This document shows, in pieces, positions 42,172-49,348 of a DNA stretch of 64,000 nucleotides. Position numbers and translations under genes: made by a program. Origin of the DNA: Actinoplanes sp. N902-109 (lineage in GTDB: Bacteria; Actinomycetota; Actinomycetes; Mycobacteriales; Micromonosporaceae); contig NC_021191.1 of NCBI RefSeq assembly GCF_000389965.1, positions 6,015,501 to 6,079,500 of the forward strand, written 5' to 3'. Within the stretch, counting starts at the first letter, position 1. Every line of letters starts with the position of its first letter. The notes beneath the pieces were generated by a model, which did no database searches, was not told where the DNA came from, and worked only from the letters and a program-made list of their open reading frames with translations.

Positions 42172-43148
42172 CGAGGTCTCACGGCAGTGAGAACGGCGTG
42201 ACCGGCCATCGGGTCGGCGTACTCGGCGACCGGATCCCAGCCCGCCAGCCTCAGCAGCCCCCGCACACCGTCGACACTGAAGCGCCGCGACAGGAAACAG
42301 CGCACCTCGTGGCCGGCGGGAAACTCGATGTCGTTGATCAGCACCGCTGCCCCCAGCCGCACGACGCCCTTGACGCAATGGGTGGGAGCGTCGTACCACA
42401 CGTCGAGGTGAAGCAGCCGTTCGTCCAGTCCGAGGGCCAGCAACGGCTCCAGGGCAGCGCTGCGGAAGACCTCGTTGTGGTAGGGCGCCTCGGTAGCTTC
42501 CTCGGACTCGTCGGGCAGGGTGACACCGAGCACCAGCGTGTCGCCCGGCTCAGTGCTGCGCAGCACATGCTCGAGCGCAGAGACCGGGTCCTCGAGGTTG
42601 CCCAGCGTGTTGCCGAGGAAAAGCACCGGCAGTGGCCCGCTGTCAGCTCCGCGCCAATCGCGGATCCCGCTGGTCGGACCGGTCTCGACATCCCACTGTT
42701 TCGGCACGAAATTGACCGCGGGAAGGTCATGGGCGAAATTGAGCTGCGCCCGTGACATCAACGACTCGCTGTAATCGAGCGCAAGATAGTCGACACCGGC
42801 CGGCGCCGAACCGGCCACTTGGGTCAGCACAGCGATCGAATGCCGGCCGTTTCCGGGCCCGATCTCGGCGATGCGCCGCGGCAGTGGATGCCCGAGATCC
42901 AGCAAAGCCTTGCAGGCAAGCGCTCCGGCGCCGGTGACCGACTGGTAGCTCTCCTCGCGGGACAGCCGGTCGTGCGTCCGGGCCGCGCTGCCCGCGTAGG
43001 CGAACTTGAGCGGCAGAACGCCCGCAGCGACTCCCTCGCAGACGGCAGCGTGATGCTCGGGCCGCTCGAAGAAGGACGTTTCCTTCGTCGCGACGTCTCC
43101 GTCATTCGAGGATGTCGTCACCCCGCGGTGACCAGCTTCAGGAGTCAT
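42168..43148 (-). CDS. EgtD-like SAM methyltransferase
   Basis: A 326-residue protein of the histidine-specific methyltransferase (EgtD/DUF2260) type: a long helical start, RIAEIGPGNGRHSIAVLTQVAG (SAM motif), VDYLALDYSESLMSRAQLNFAHDLPAVNF, and the family hallmark PVLFLGNTLGNLEDPVSALEHVLRSTEPGDTLVLGVTLP. No ergothioneine gene (egtA-C, egtE) is nearby and the product heads an operon with a second methyltransferase and an NTPase, so histidine is not assumed to be the substrate. The ATG at 43148 lies at the expected transcription start of the promoter just upstream. Confidence 0.75.
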   Translation of the reverse strand: MTPEAGHRGVTTSSNDGDVATKETSFFERPEHHAAVCEGVAAGVLPLKFAYAGSAARTHDRLSREESYQSVTGAGALACKALLDLGHPLPRRIAEIGPGNGRHSIAVLTQVAGSAPAGVDYLALDYSESLMSRAQLNFAHDLPAVNFVPKQWDVETGPTSGIRDWRGADSGPLPVLFLGNTLGNLEDPVSALEHVLRSTEPGDTLVLGVTLPDESEEATEAPYHNEVFRSAALEPLLALGLDERLLHLDVWYDAPTHCVKGVVRLGAAVLINDIEFPAGHEVRCFLSRRFSVDGVRGLLRLAGWDPVAEYADPMAGHAVLTAVRPR

Positions 43149-43157
43149 GTCATGACA

Positions 43158-43185
43158 ATCATGAGAATTGGCGAGCGCTTGTCAA
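43158..43185 (-). promoter_or_regulatory. putative promoter of the EgtD-like operon
   Basis: On the minus strand a perfect -35 TTGACA (43180-43185) is followed after 16 bp by CATGAT (43158-43163). The start of transcription would fall at or a few bases before the ATG at 43148, suggesting a leaderless or near-leaderless transcript. The stretch 43140-43290 is clearly richer in A/T than its surroundings. Confidence 0.5.
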
Positions 43186-43297
43186 GTGTACTCGCGTGAG
43201 CAAATTCAGCGAGCCGCTCATACGAATTGATGTCATGTCACCGGCCGAAATGATGAGCGCGATTCGCACGACACCACGACCACCTGACGCATTGCGA

Positions 43298-44062
43298 CTA
43301 GTCAGTCGCGCATTGTCTGGGCAGGCCGCCGGCGGCGAAGGTCCGGAGCGCGGTGAGCGCGTCGTCGACCGTGCCGACCTCGGCCATCGGCAGGCCCGGG
43401 ACGGCATTGCGGGCCGCCTCCGCGCAATTGCCGGCGGGCACCAGGAACAGCTGCGCACCGGCCGCCTTGGCGCCCAGCAACTTCTGCGGGATGCCACCGA
43501 TGCGGCCGACCGTGCCCGCGTCGTCGATCGTGCCGGTACCCGCGATGATCCTGCCGCCGGTCAGGTCGGCCGGGGTGAGCTTGTCGATGATGCCCAGCGT
43601 GAACATCAGCCCGGCGCTGGGGCCACCGATGCGGTCCAGGTCGAACGACACCTGGAACGGCTTGCCGATCTTCTCCCGGGCGATCTTCTCGGCACTGGTC
43701 TCGGAGTCCTTGAAATCCTGGCTGTTCTTCCGGTCGATCTCCTGCGTCGTCTGCCCCGGCGGGTAGACCACATCGCGCGGCACCATCGCGCGCCCGGAAT
43801 CGGTCCAGGCATCGATCGCCTGACCCAGCGACAACCGGGTGCGGACCTGGATCGTGGTCAGCCGCAGCTGCCCCGCGGAGTCCGACACGTCGGCGCCGGT
43901 CACCGTGATCACTTCCTTGCCCTGGTCGGTGCCGAGCGTGTCCACCGTCGGGCCCGGCTCCAGCGCCACGTACGGCAGCGGGAACGTGCCCACGGCGAGC
44001 CCCAGCAGTGCGGTGACCAGGGCGCCGACGAGCAGCAGGACGCCACGGCGGTTCGTACCCAT
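43298..44062 (-). CDS. YlbL-type Lon-like serine protease lacking the PDZ domain
   Basis: A 254-residue membrane-anchored protein. An N-terminal helix (RGVLLLVGALVTALLGLAVG), then PLPYVALEPGPTVDTLG...VITVTG, LTTIQVRTRLSLGQAIDAW, VPRDVVYPPGQTTQEIDRKN as in YlbL proteins, and the Lon S16 catalytic region with Ser in DRIGGPSAGLMFTLGIIDKL and Lys in LLGAKAAGAQLFLVPAGNC. The PDZ domain normally found between the YPPGQ region and the protease (roughly 90 residues) is absent: SETSAEKIAREKIGKP leads directly into the protease. Secreted-side protease, target unknown. An inverted repeat GCGACT-AGTC-AGTCGC (43294-43309) spans its stop. Confidence 0.85.
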   Translation of the reverse strand: MGTNRRGVLLLVGALVTALLGLAVGTFPLPYVALEPGPTVDTLGTDQGKEVITVTGADVSDSAGQLRLTTIQVRTRLSLGQAIDAWTDSGRAMVPRDVVYPPGQTTQEIDRKNSQDFKDSETSAEKIAREKIGKPFQVSFDLDRIGGPSAGLMFTLGIIDKLTPADLTGGRIIAGTGTIDDAGTVGRIGGIPQKLLGAKAAGAQLFLVPAGNCAEAARNAVPGLPMAEVGTVDDALTALRTFAAGGLPRQCATD

Positions 44063-44123
44063 GCAGGATCAGCCTTTCGGACCGGCAAAGACGACTGCCA
44101 GCGTACGGGGCTGCGGGCGGCCC

Positions 44124-45041
44124 TCAGGTCCGGGGCGGCAGGAACGTGTGCCGGGTCATGGCCAGCACCGTGCGGACGCAGAGGTACAGAACCCAGCCGG
44201 AGATGACCGTCAGCAACACATAGCTCCACGCGGCCCGGGCGGGTACATCCTCGGCACGCAACCATTGCAGCGCATCGGCGAACACGGCGGCGTAGGCGAA
44301 GGAGAACGCCCACCAGCCGGGACCGAACGGCGCCTTGCGGTACAACGGCACCAATCCGGCCTGCAGCAGCACCATCAGCATCGCGTAACCGGCCAGCATC
44401 AGCGCCACCACGTCGGCATGCCGGCCGTTGATCGCGAACCAGGCGTTGCCGGCCACCACCGGCGGCGCCACCTCGATCGCCATCGTCGGCAGCAACCCCG
44501 GAGCGAGCGTGGGCTGAGTGAACAGGCGCAGCAGCAGGATCGACCCCAGCACCAGCCAGCAGACCACCCCGAACCCGAGCATCAGGTACGCCAACGGGGC
44601 GTACCCGAGCAGGGCCGCGCTCTGCGCCGCGATCAGCCCACCGGCGACCGTCGGCAGAAAATAGCCGGGATGCCAACGGGCGTACGGTATGTCCTCGACG
44701 ATCCACCGCGCGCTGAGCCAACCGCCGAACAGCACCGTGCCGATCAATCCGGCGAGGTAAAGCGCAACCCCGGCGACCCGCACGTGCGCGGCCAGCGGCA
44801 CCGCCATCATCATCGGCACGATCGCGATCAACGACAGGAACGGCGCGAACGTCGGATCGTGGTGATCACGGGGCCGCTGTGACCCGTACGCGACGATCGT
44901 CGCCAGCCACACCAGACCGGCGACGATCCACAAGGCGTCCGCAACGACCGTGACCTGCTGGTTCCAGCAGGCCGCAAGGCCGGCGAAGCCGAAGGAGACA
45001 CCGAAGAGATTGGGCGTGACCCGCCCCCGCAATCCGTTCAC
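44124..45041 (-). CDS. TehA/SLAC1-type (TDT family) carrier
   Basis: About 305 residues with ten membrane helices. It starts VTPNLFGVSFGFAGLAACW, the signature of tellurite-resistance/dicarboxylate transporter (TDT) proteins, and continues VPMMMAVPLAAHV, ARWHPGYFLPTVAGGLIAAQSAALLGYAPLAYLMLGFGVVCWLVLGSILL and PFGPGWWAFSFAYAAVFADAL. Such proteins conduct or carry anions. GTG 45041 is preferred because codons upstream of it (AAT CAT GTT, AAA) lose the GC-rich third positions; the frame runs on to an ATG at 45122 that lies within tandem repeats. Confidence 0.85.
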   Translation of the reverse strand: MNGLRGRVTPNLFGVSFGFAGLAACWNQQVTVVADALWIVAGLVWLATIVAYGSQRPRDHHDPTFAPFLSLIAIVPMMMAVPLAAHVRVAGVALYLAGLIGTVLFGGWLSARWIVEDIPYARWHPGYFLPTVAGGLIAAQSAALLGYAPLAYLMLGFGVVCWLVLGSILLLRLFTQPTLAPGLLPTMAIEVAPPVVAGNAWFAINGRHADVVALMLAGYAMLMVLLQAGLVPLYRKAPFGPGWWAFSFAYAAVFADALQWLRAEDVPARAAWSYVLLTVISGWVLYLCVRTVLAMTRHTFLPPRT

Positions 45042-45101
45042 GCGAACATGATTCCGGGGACAGATCACTTTCCGGTACGCCTCAGTCGCCACAGCCCGCA
45101 G

Positions 45102-45172
45102 CCGACTCCATCGCCGCCCCATGCAACCGACTCATCGCCGCCACATGCAGCCGACTTCGGGGCCGCCGCGAG
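45102..45172. repeat. 24/25-bp tandem repeat upstream of the TDT carrier gene
   Basis: Copies start CCGACTCCATCGCCGCC (45102-45126), CCGACTCATCGCCGCC (45127-45150) and a decayed CCGACTTCGGGGCCGCC (45151 on). They lie between the carrier gene and the triplicated secreted protein. Confidence 0.8.
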
Positions 45173-45192
45173 CAGGCAGCTCTGGTGCCGCC

Positions 45193-45240
45193 GTGCGGGG
45201 TGCTCAGTCGTTGAGCGTGCGGGGTGCTCAGTTGTTGAGC
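45193..45240. repeat. 24-bp tandem repeat duplicating the stop of the secreted-protein gene
   Basis: Two 24-bp copies (45193-45216, 45217-45240; unit starts GTGCGGGGTGCTCAGT) differ at one base. The inner copy holds the real stop (45228-45230) and the last codons; the outer copy repeats them, with a second in-frame TGA at 45204-45206. Confidence 0.85.
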
Positions 45241-46388
45241 GTACAGGGAGCGAACTTCTCGAGGCCCTCGGGCTTGGCGGCGTGCCGGCCGATGGCGGTC
45301 TCGATGCGGTTGAGCGTCGCGACGCGCTTGTCCTCCAGCGGGCCCAGGATCGCGTTCTGGACGAAGTTGGGGCCGCCCTCGTTGGCGCTGGTCGACAGCC
45401 GCTTGTTGGCCTCGTCGATCTGCGTCTGCAGCAGCTCCAGGTTGCGCGACACCTCGTCCTGCGCCTCGGCCGGGATCGACGGCAGGCCGGCGACGTCCGG
45501 GCAGTTCACGGTCGGCGCGTCACCGGACGCCGCAGCCGGGTCGGCGGTCGCCACCCCGGTCGGCTCCGGCGTGGCAGCCGCGCCACCGGCGCCGCCCAGC
45601 GTGCAGGTGGCCAGCGTGTCGACGTCCAGCACCGGCTTGGCAGCGGAGCGCCCGATCGCGGTGGCCATCCGGTTGATCGTCGCGACCCGCTTGTCCTTCA
45701 GCGGCCCGAGGATCGCGTTCTGGACGAAGTTGGGGCCGCCCTCGTTGGCGCTGGTCGACAGCCGCTTGTTCGCCTCGGCGATCTGCGTGTTGAGCAGCGC
45801 CAGGTTGCGCTCGATCTCGGCCTGCGCCTGCGCCGGAACAGCACCCAGCGCCCCGGCGACGGCCGGGCAGCTGATCGTCTGCGTGCCGGTGGCGCCGCCG
45901 GCGGCCTCCTCCGCGGCGCCCCCGTTGTTACCACCGGCCGCCGGCTGGACGGCGGTGGGCTCGGGAGCTGCGACGCCGCCGCCGTTCTCGTTGAGCGAAC
46001 AAGTGGCCAGCGCGTTCTCGTCCAGCTTGGGCGGGGTGGCATGCCGGCCGATCGAGATGACCATGCGGTCGATCGTGGACACCCGCTTGTCCTTCAACGG
46101 ACCGATGACGGAGTTCTGCGCGCTGAAACCGGCCTTGTCGGAGCTGGCGGCCAGCCGCTTGTTCGCCTCGTCGATCTGCGTGTTCAGCAGCGCCAGGTTG
46201 CGCTCGATCTCCGCCTGCGACTGCGCCGGGATCGAGCCCAGCGCAGCGGCCACGGAAGGACAGTTCACCGTCGGCGTGGAATTCTCGGCGGCCGAGGCGA
46301 CGCCGAGGCCGACGCCGACCAGGGCCACGGCGACCGCGCCGACCCCGGCCACCTGCCAGCGTCGCGCGGAACTACGGGTGATGTGCAT
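45228..46388 (-). CDS. secreted protein of three tandem copies of one cysteine-paired domain
   Basis: A 386-residue exported protein of unknown function. After a Sec signal (RWQVAGVGAVAVALVGVGLG, cleavage near ASAAE) come three domains of about 95 residues at roughly 45-145, 185-285 and 300-386, joined by Ala/Gly/Pro linkers. Each begins with a Cys (VNCPSV, ISCPAV, VNCPDV), contains EIERNLALLNTQIDEANKRL or a close variant, then IGPLKDKRV-T-I-RM-IGRHA, and ends with a second Cys (ATCSL, ATCTL, APCTL), suggesting one disulfide per domain in a helical hairpin. I recognise no named family. ATG 46388 with GGAAGG upstream. Divergent from the Clp-N gene. Confidence 0.75.
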   Translation of the reverse strand: MHITRSSARRWQVAGVGAVAVALVGVGLGVASAAENSTPTVNCPSVAAALGSIPAQSQAEIERNLALLNTQIDEANKRLAASSDKAGFSAQNSVIGPLKDKRVSTIDRMVISIGRHATPPKLDENALATCSLNENGGGVAAPEPTAVQPAAGGNNGGAAEEAAGGATGTQTISCPAVAGALGAVPAQAQAEIERNLALLNTQIAEANKRLSTSANEGGPNFVQNAILGPLKDKRVATINRMATAIGRSAAKPVLDVDTLATCTLGGAGGAAATPEPTGVATADPAAASGDAPTVNCPDVAGLPSIPAEAQDEVSRNLELLQTQIDEANKRLSTSANEGGPNFVQNAILGPLEDKRVATLNRIETAIGRHAAKPEGLEKFAPCTLNN

Positions 46389-46508
46389 CTTCGCCAAAGC
46401 CTTCCTGTCAAAAGGACCTCGCCGACCAATACGGGAGCGCTTCCACCCCCGGATGAACCCTGCACTGATCTTTAAGGCGCTCTTAAAGGACGGCGTCACG
46501 CTACCACC

Positions 46509-46553
46509 GTCAACCTCGGGTTGACGAATCCGCCGGGTCAACCTAGGGTTGAC
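46509..46553 (+). promoter_or_regulatory. twin-operator promoter of the Clp-N/HTH gene
   Basis: Two 17-bp palindromes, GTCAACCTCGGGTTGAC (46509-46525) and GTCAACCTAGGGTTGAC (46537-46553), lie 28 bp apart. A -35 TTGACG (46521-46526) and a -10 TAGGGT (46544-46549) with 17-bp spacing overlap them, placing the transcript start at about the ATG (46557), so the mRNA is probably leaderless. Confidence 0.7.
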
Positions 46554-46556
46554 GGC

Positions 46557-47249
46557 ATGACTTCAGCGGTTCGCCTCGACGACCTGATCGAGGACATCAA
46601 GAGGAATCACACCGACGCGCTCGAGCAGCTCTCCGGCGCGGTGCTGGCTGCCGACCACCTGGGCGACGTCGCCGATCATCTGATCGGGCACTTCGTCGAC
46701 CAGGCGCGGCGCTCCGGCGCGTCGTGGACCGACATCGGGCACAGCATGGGGGTGTCGAAGCAAGCCGCGCAGAAACGCTTTGTCCCCAAGGGAGAGACCC
46801 CGGCGGAGCAGTTCTCCCGCTACACCGGCCGGGCGCGCAAGGTCATAGTCACGGCTCAGGAGGAGGCCCGCACCGCCGGCAACGATCAGATCGGTGTCGT
46901 GCATCTGCTCCTGGCACTGGTGGCCGACCCGTCCGCAATCGCGACGCGCACAATCACCGCCCTGGGGGTTCCGGTCGACGCCGTGCGCGAGGCCGCCACT
47001 GCCGCCCTACCCGAGCAGACCGACCACGTCGCCCACCTGATCCCGTTCAGCCCCGCTGCCAAGAAGGCCATCGAGCTGACCTTCCGCGAATCCCTGCGCC
47101 TGCAGAGCAGCACCATCAGCACCGGGCACATCCTGCTGGCCCTGCTCGAGCTCGAGGACGGCGACGGGTTGCTCTCCAGCCTCGGCATCACCAAGGCCAC
47201 CGCCGAGGCGGCCGTCACCGCCGCCCTGACTGCGGAGCCAACGGAATAG
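46557..47249 (+). CDS. Clp N-terminal domain protein with helix-turn-helix
   Basis: A 230-residue protein. Residues 1-85 include DQARRSGASWTDIGHSMGVSKQAAQKRFV, a helix-turn-helix, preceded by helices (RLDDLIEDIKRNHTDALEQLSGAV). Residues 90-225 are two Clp_N repeats: RYTGRARKVIVTAQEEARTAGNDQIGVVHLLLALVADPSAIATRTITALGV and IPFSPAAKKAIELTFRESLRLQSSTISTGHILLALLELEDGDGLLSSLGI, as in the substrate-binding N-domain of ClpA/ClpC. No ATPase follows. Known relatives in actinobacteria couple this domain to DNA binding; a role as self-repressor reading damaged or degraded proteins is inferred from the twin operator at its own start. Confidence 0.85.
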   Translation: MTSAVRLDDLIEDIKRNHTDALEQLSGAVLAADHLGDVADHLIGHFVDQARRSGASWTDIGHSMGVSKQAAQKRFVPKGETPAEQFSRYTGRARKVIVTAQEEARTAGNDQIGVVHLLLALVADPSAIATRTITALGVPVDAVREAATAALPEQTDHVAHLIPFSPAAKKAIELTFRESLRLQSSTISTGHILLALLELEDGDGLLSSLGITKATAEAAVTAALTAEPTE

Positions 47250-47292
47250 CGGGCGACGGAGCCAACGGAATAGCGGGCGACGGAGCCAACGG
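47233..47292. repeat. 24-bp tandem repeat duplicating the stop of the Clp-N gene
   Basis: Copies at 47233-47256 and 47257-47280 (unit starts CGGAGCCAACGGAATAGC) and a partial at 47281-47292. The gene's TAG (47247-47249) is in the first copy and an in-frame TAG recurs at 47271-47273. The following 140 bp to the next gene are GC-rich with imperfect hairpins and a repeated CGGGTCGGACCC motif, and hold no gene. Confidence 0.85.
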
Positions 47293-47435
47293 CGCAGACC
47301 CGCTCCTCCCGGAACGGGCCTGGAGGACAGAACGGGCCCCGGAGGCAGTCTGCCCCGGGCCGGACCCCGATGCGGGTCGGACCCGGGACAGACCTGGGCG
47401 GGCGGACAAGGCTCGGGTCGGACCCCGGGCAGCGG

Positions 47436-48131
47436 TCAGACGCGGGACAGGGCGCGGTCGCTCACCACGCACTGCATGCCGAACATGCGGGCCCGGCGGA
47501 CGGCGAAGTCGGTAAGGCCAGGCGTGTCCGCGTAGTCCAGCGCGTACAGGTCAAGCTCCAGGCGGAGCAGCTGCTCGGCGATCTGGGCGTGGAACTCCAG
47601 CACGTCGGGCGGCCAGGGAGCATAGCCGTCGTCGGTCCAGCGGGCCGAGAAGGACTCGAAGACCACGCCGTCAACGAGTTCGGCCAGCCGGGGCAGCATG
47701 CCGAAGCCACGGTTGGCCAGCATGTAGGCCGGTTTGGCCTCGGCACGGATGGCGGCGACCAGGGTGAGCAGGTGCGGCACGTCCTCGGGGAAGGTGAGCT
47801 CGACATTGAGGGTGTCCAGGAACAGACCGTCGAAACCAGCGGCCATGGCAGCGCGGGCCTGGCCGACCACATGCTCGACCCACTGGGGGTGGCCGACGTA
47901 GACGAAATGACCGCCCCAGTCGGGGTTCTTCTCCGGACGTTGCCATACCGCCGGCGGCCCCTGGTCTTCCGACAACGTCAGATAGCCGAGCGGTTGCACG
48001 CCCTGCTCCTTGAGGTACGCCAATTCCTCACTGGAGTAGAACTCCGGCTGCAGCACCACCCGCGGATAGGCACACAGCTCGGTGAGTTTGCCGTTCCCGT
48101 AGTAGAAGCAGATCGGCTCCTTCTCACTCAT
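47436..48131 (-). CDS. GH114-like TIM-barrel protein without signal peptide
   Basis: A 231-residue protein of the GH114/TM1410 superfamily (endo-alpha-1,4-polygalactosaminidase-like): ICFYYGNGKLTELCAYPRVVLQPEFYSSEELAYLKEQGVQPLGYLTLSE, WGGHFVYVGHPQWVEHVVGQARAAMAAGFDGLFLDTLNVEL with the conserved Asp of strand 4, and AYMLANRGFGMLPRLAELVDGVVFESFSARW. No signal peptide or lipobox, unlike the GH114 lipoprotein three kilobases upstream, so it would act in the cytosol unless exported otherwise. Last gene of the polysaccharide operon, 43 bp after the epimerase gene. Confidence 0.78.
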   Translation of the reverse strand: MSEKEPICFYYGNGKLTELCAYPRVVLQPEFYSSEELAYLKEQGVQPLGYLTLSEDQGPPAVWQRPEKNPDWGGHFVYVGHPQWVEHVVGQARAAMAAGFDGLFLDTLNVELTFPEDVPHLLTLVAAIRAEAKPAYMLANRGFGMLPRLAELVDGVVFESFSARWTDDGYAPWPPDVLEFHAQIAEQLLRLELDLYALDYADTPGLTDFAVRRARMFGMQCVVSDRALSRV

Positions 48132-48174
48132 GACGACCCCCCGCGCTTACCACGACCGGCTGGCGGCGGCGTGC

Positions 48175-49206
48175 TCACGACGGCCTCCCGTGCTTGCTGT
48201 ACCACGCGAATGTCGAGGCGACGCCCTCCTCCAGCGACACCTTGGGTTCGTAGCCGGTCAGCTCGCGGAGTCTGGTCAGGTCGGGGCAGCGGCGGCGCAC
48301 CGAGCCGGGCGGCGCCGGGGTGGCCTCGACCACCGTGACGTCGACCCCGGCCGCCGGGGCGCCTGCCTCAACCCTCGAGGGGTCGGCGGCGGGCCGGCGG
48401 TGGGTGGCCGCGACTCGGAGGACCAGGGCTGCGAGGTCGCCGATGTTGGTTTCCTCGCGGTCGTTGCCGATGTGGACGATCTGACCGGCCGCCTCCGGGG
48501 TGGTCATCAGGCGGACCATGGCCTCGACCGCGTCGTCGACGTGGCAGAAGGCGCGGAACTGGTCGGCGCCGGGTACGCGGAAGGGGTTCTCGCCGGCTTG
48601 GGCGCGCAGGGACATCTCCGGGATGACGTGGTCGGCGCCCATCCGGGGGCCGTAGACGTTGTGGAAGCGGCCCACCACGGCGTCGAAGCCTTTGGCCCGT
48701 GCGGTGTGCAAGAACGCCGCTTCGCCCAGCAGCTTGGAGACCGCGTACGCGAAGCGGGGCGCCGTGATGTCCGAGATCATCGTGGGTACGTCCTCGGCTG
48801 TGGGCACCGCCACCACCCCGGCGTCCACGCCGCCGGCGTAGACCTCGCTCGTCGAGGCGAAGAACACCCGCTCGCCGGGCGCGACCCAGTCGAGCAGGTG
48901 CATGGCGGCGAGCGTGTTGACCCGTACGACGCGGGCCGGGTCCTTCTCGACGTTGCGGACGCCCACGACGGCGGCGAGCAGGTAGATCTGGTCCCAGCCG
49001 TGCGACAGACCGGCGTAGGCGGCCGGGTCGGTCAGGTCCGCCGAGATTATCTTGACGGCGGCCGCGGCACGCAGGGCGTCCACGTCGGCGTCCTGCCGGC
49101 CGCGGGAGAAGTCGTCGACGATGGTGACCTCGTAGCCGTCGTTCACCAGCCGCCGGGCCAGGTGCAAACCGATGAAACCCGCTCCACCGAGCAACAACGC
49201 CCTCAT
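48175..49206 (-). CDS. NAD-dependent sugar epimerase/dehydratase
   Basis: A 343-residue extended SDR: MRALLLGGAGFIGLHLARRLVNDGYEVTIVDDFSRGR, YLLAAVVGVRNVEKDPARVVRVNT, FFASTSEVYAGG, and the catalytic YAVSK, then GRFHNVYGPRMGADHVIPEMSLRAQAGENPF typical of nucleotide-sugar epimerases and UDP-xylose-type decarboxylases. It likely shapes the sugar nucleotide used by the PelF-like transferase. Its ATG overlaps the stop of the second micro-ORF (ATGA 49203-49206). Confidence 0.9.
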   Translation of the reverse strand: MRALLLGGAGFIGLHLARRLVNDGYEVTIVDDFSRGRQDADVDALRAAAAVKIISADLTDPAAYAGLSHGWDQIYLLAAVVGVRNVEKDPARVVRVNTLAAMHLLDWVAPGERVFFASTSEVYAGGVDAGVVAVPTAEDVPTMISDITAPRFAYAVSKLLGEAAFLHTARAKGFDAVVGRFHNVYGPRMGADHVIPEMSLRAQAGENPFRVPGADQFRAFCHVDDAVEAMVRLMTTPEAAGQIVHIGNDREETNIGDLAALVLRVAATHRRPAADPSRVEAGAPAAGVDVTVVEATPAPPGSVRRRCPDLTRLRELTGYEPKVSLEEGVASTFAWYSKHGRPS

Positions 49207-49274
49207 GCTGTGTCCCCTTCTCGCATGCCCTCCTGGCCCTCCACGCGCACGCTTGCTCCGGTGCAGTCGCTCAT
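49203..49274 (-). CDS. 23-codon micro-ORF, second tandem copy
   Basis: Starts MSDCTGASVRVEGQEG and ends in a TGA that overlaps the ATG of the epimerase gene, while its own ATG overlaps the stop of the first copy. Differs from copy one only near the end and at one central codon. Short internal AGGAGG and AAGGGG precede the epimerase start, so at the least it carries ribosomes across to that gene. Confidence 0.55.
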   Translation of the reverse strand: MSDCTGASVRVEGQEGMREGDTA

Positions 49275-49348
49275 GCGGTGCCTTCCTTTCGCATGCCCTC
49301 CTGGCCCTTCACGCGCACGCTTGCTCCGGTGCAGTCGCTCATGCGGTG
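49221..49348. repeat. 60-bp direct repeat, period 68 bp, containing micro-ORFs
   Basis: 49221-49280 and 49289-49348 are 60-bp copies with one difference (CCCTCC versus CCCTTC). Each carries a start codon and an AGGAGG on the minus strand. The period (68 bp) plus 4-base overlaps keeps both copies as closed micro-ORFs between two coupled genes. Confidence 0.9.
49271..49342 (-). CDS. 23-codon micro-ORF, first tandem copy
   Basis: Its ATG (49342) overlaps the TGA of the nucleotide-sugar dehydrogenase gene and its TGA overlaps the ATG of copy two. Product starts MSDCTGASVRVKGQEG. No homology recognised. Perfect ATGA linkage at both ends argues that it is translated. Confidence 0.55.
   Translation of the reverse strand: MSDCTGASVRVKGQEGMRKEGTA

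Noticed and set aside
42168..43148. Ergothioneine biosynthesis (egtD) annotation
   Set aside because: The fold matches but no other egt gene is present and the operon partners point elsewhere.
43294..43309. GCGACT-AGTC-AGTCGC as a terminator of the YlbL-type gene
   Set aside because: Only 6 bp, spans the stop codon itself, and is not followed by a T-rich run on the minus strand.
44124..45122. Starting the TDT carrier at ATG 45122
   Set aside because: The extra 27 codons lose the GC-rich third positions and begin inside tandem repeats; GTG 45041 leads straight into the conserved first helix.
49203..49348. CRISPR-like interpretation of the 60-bp repeat
   Set aside because: Only two copies, no unique spacers, and the repeats form coupled micro-ORFs.
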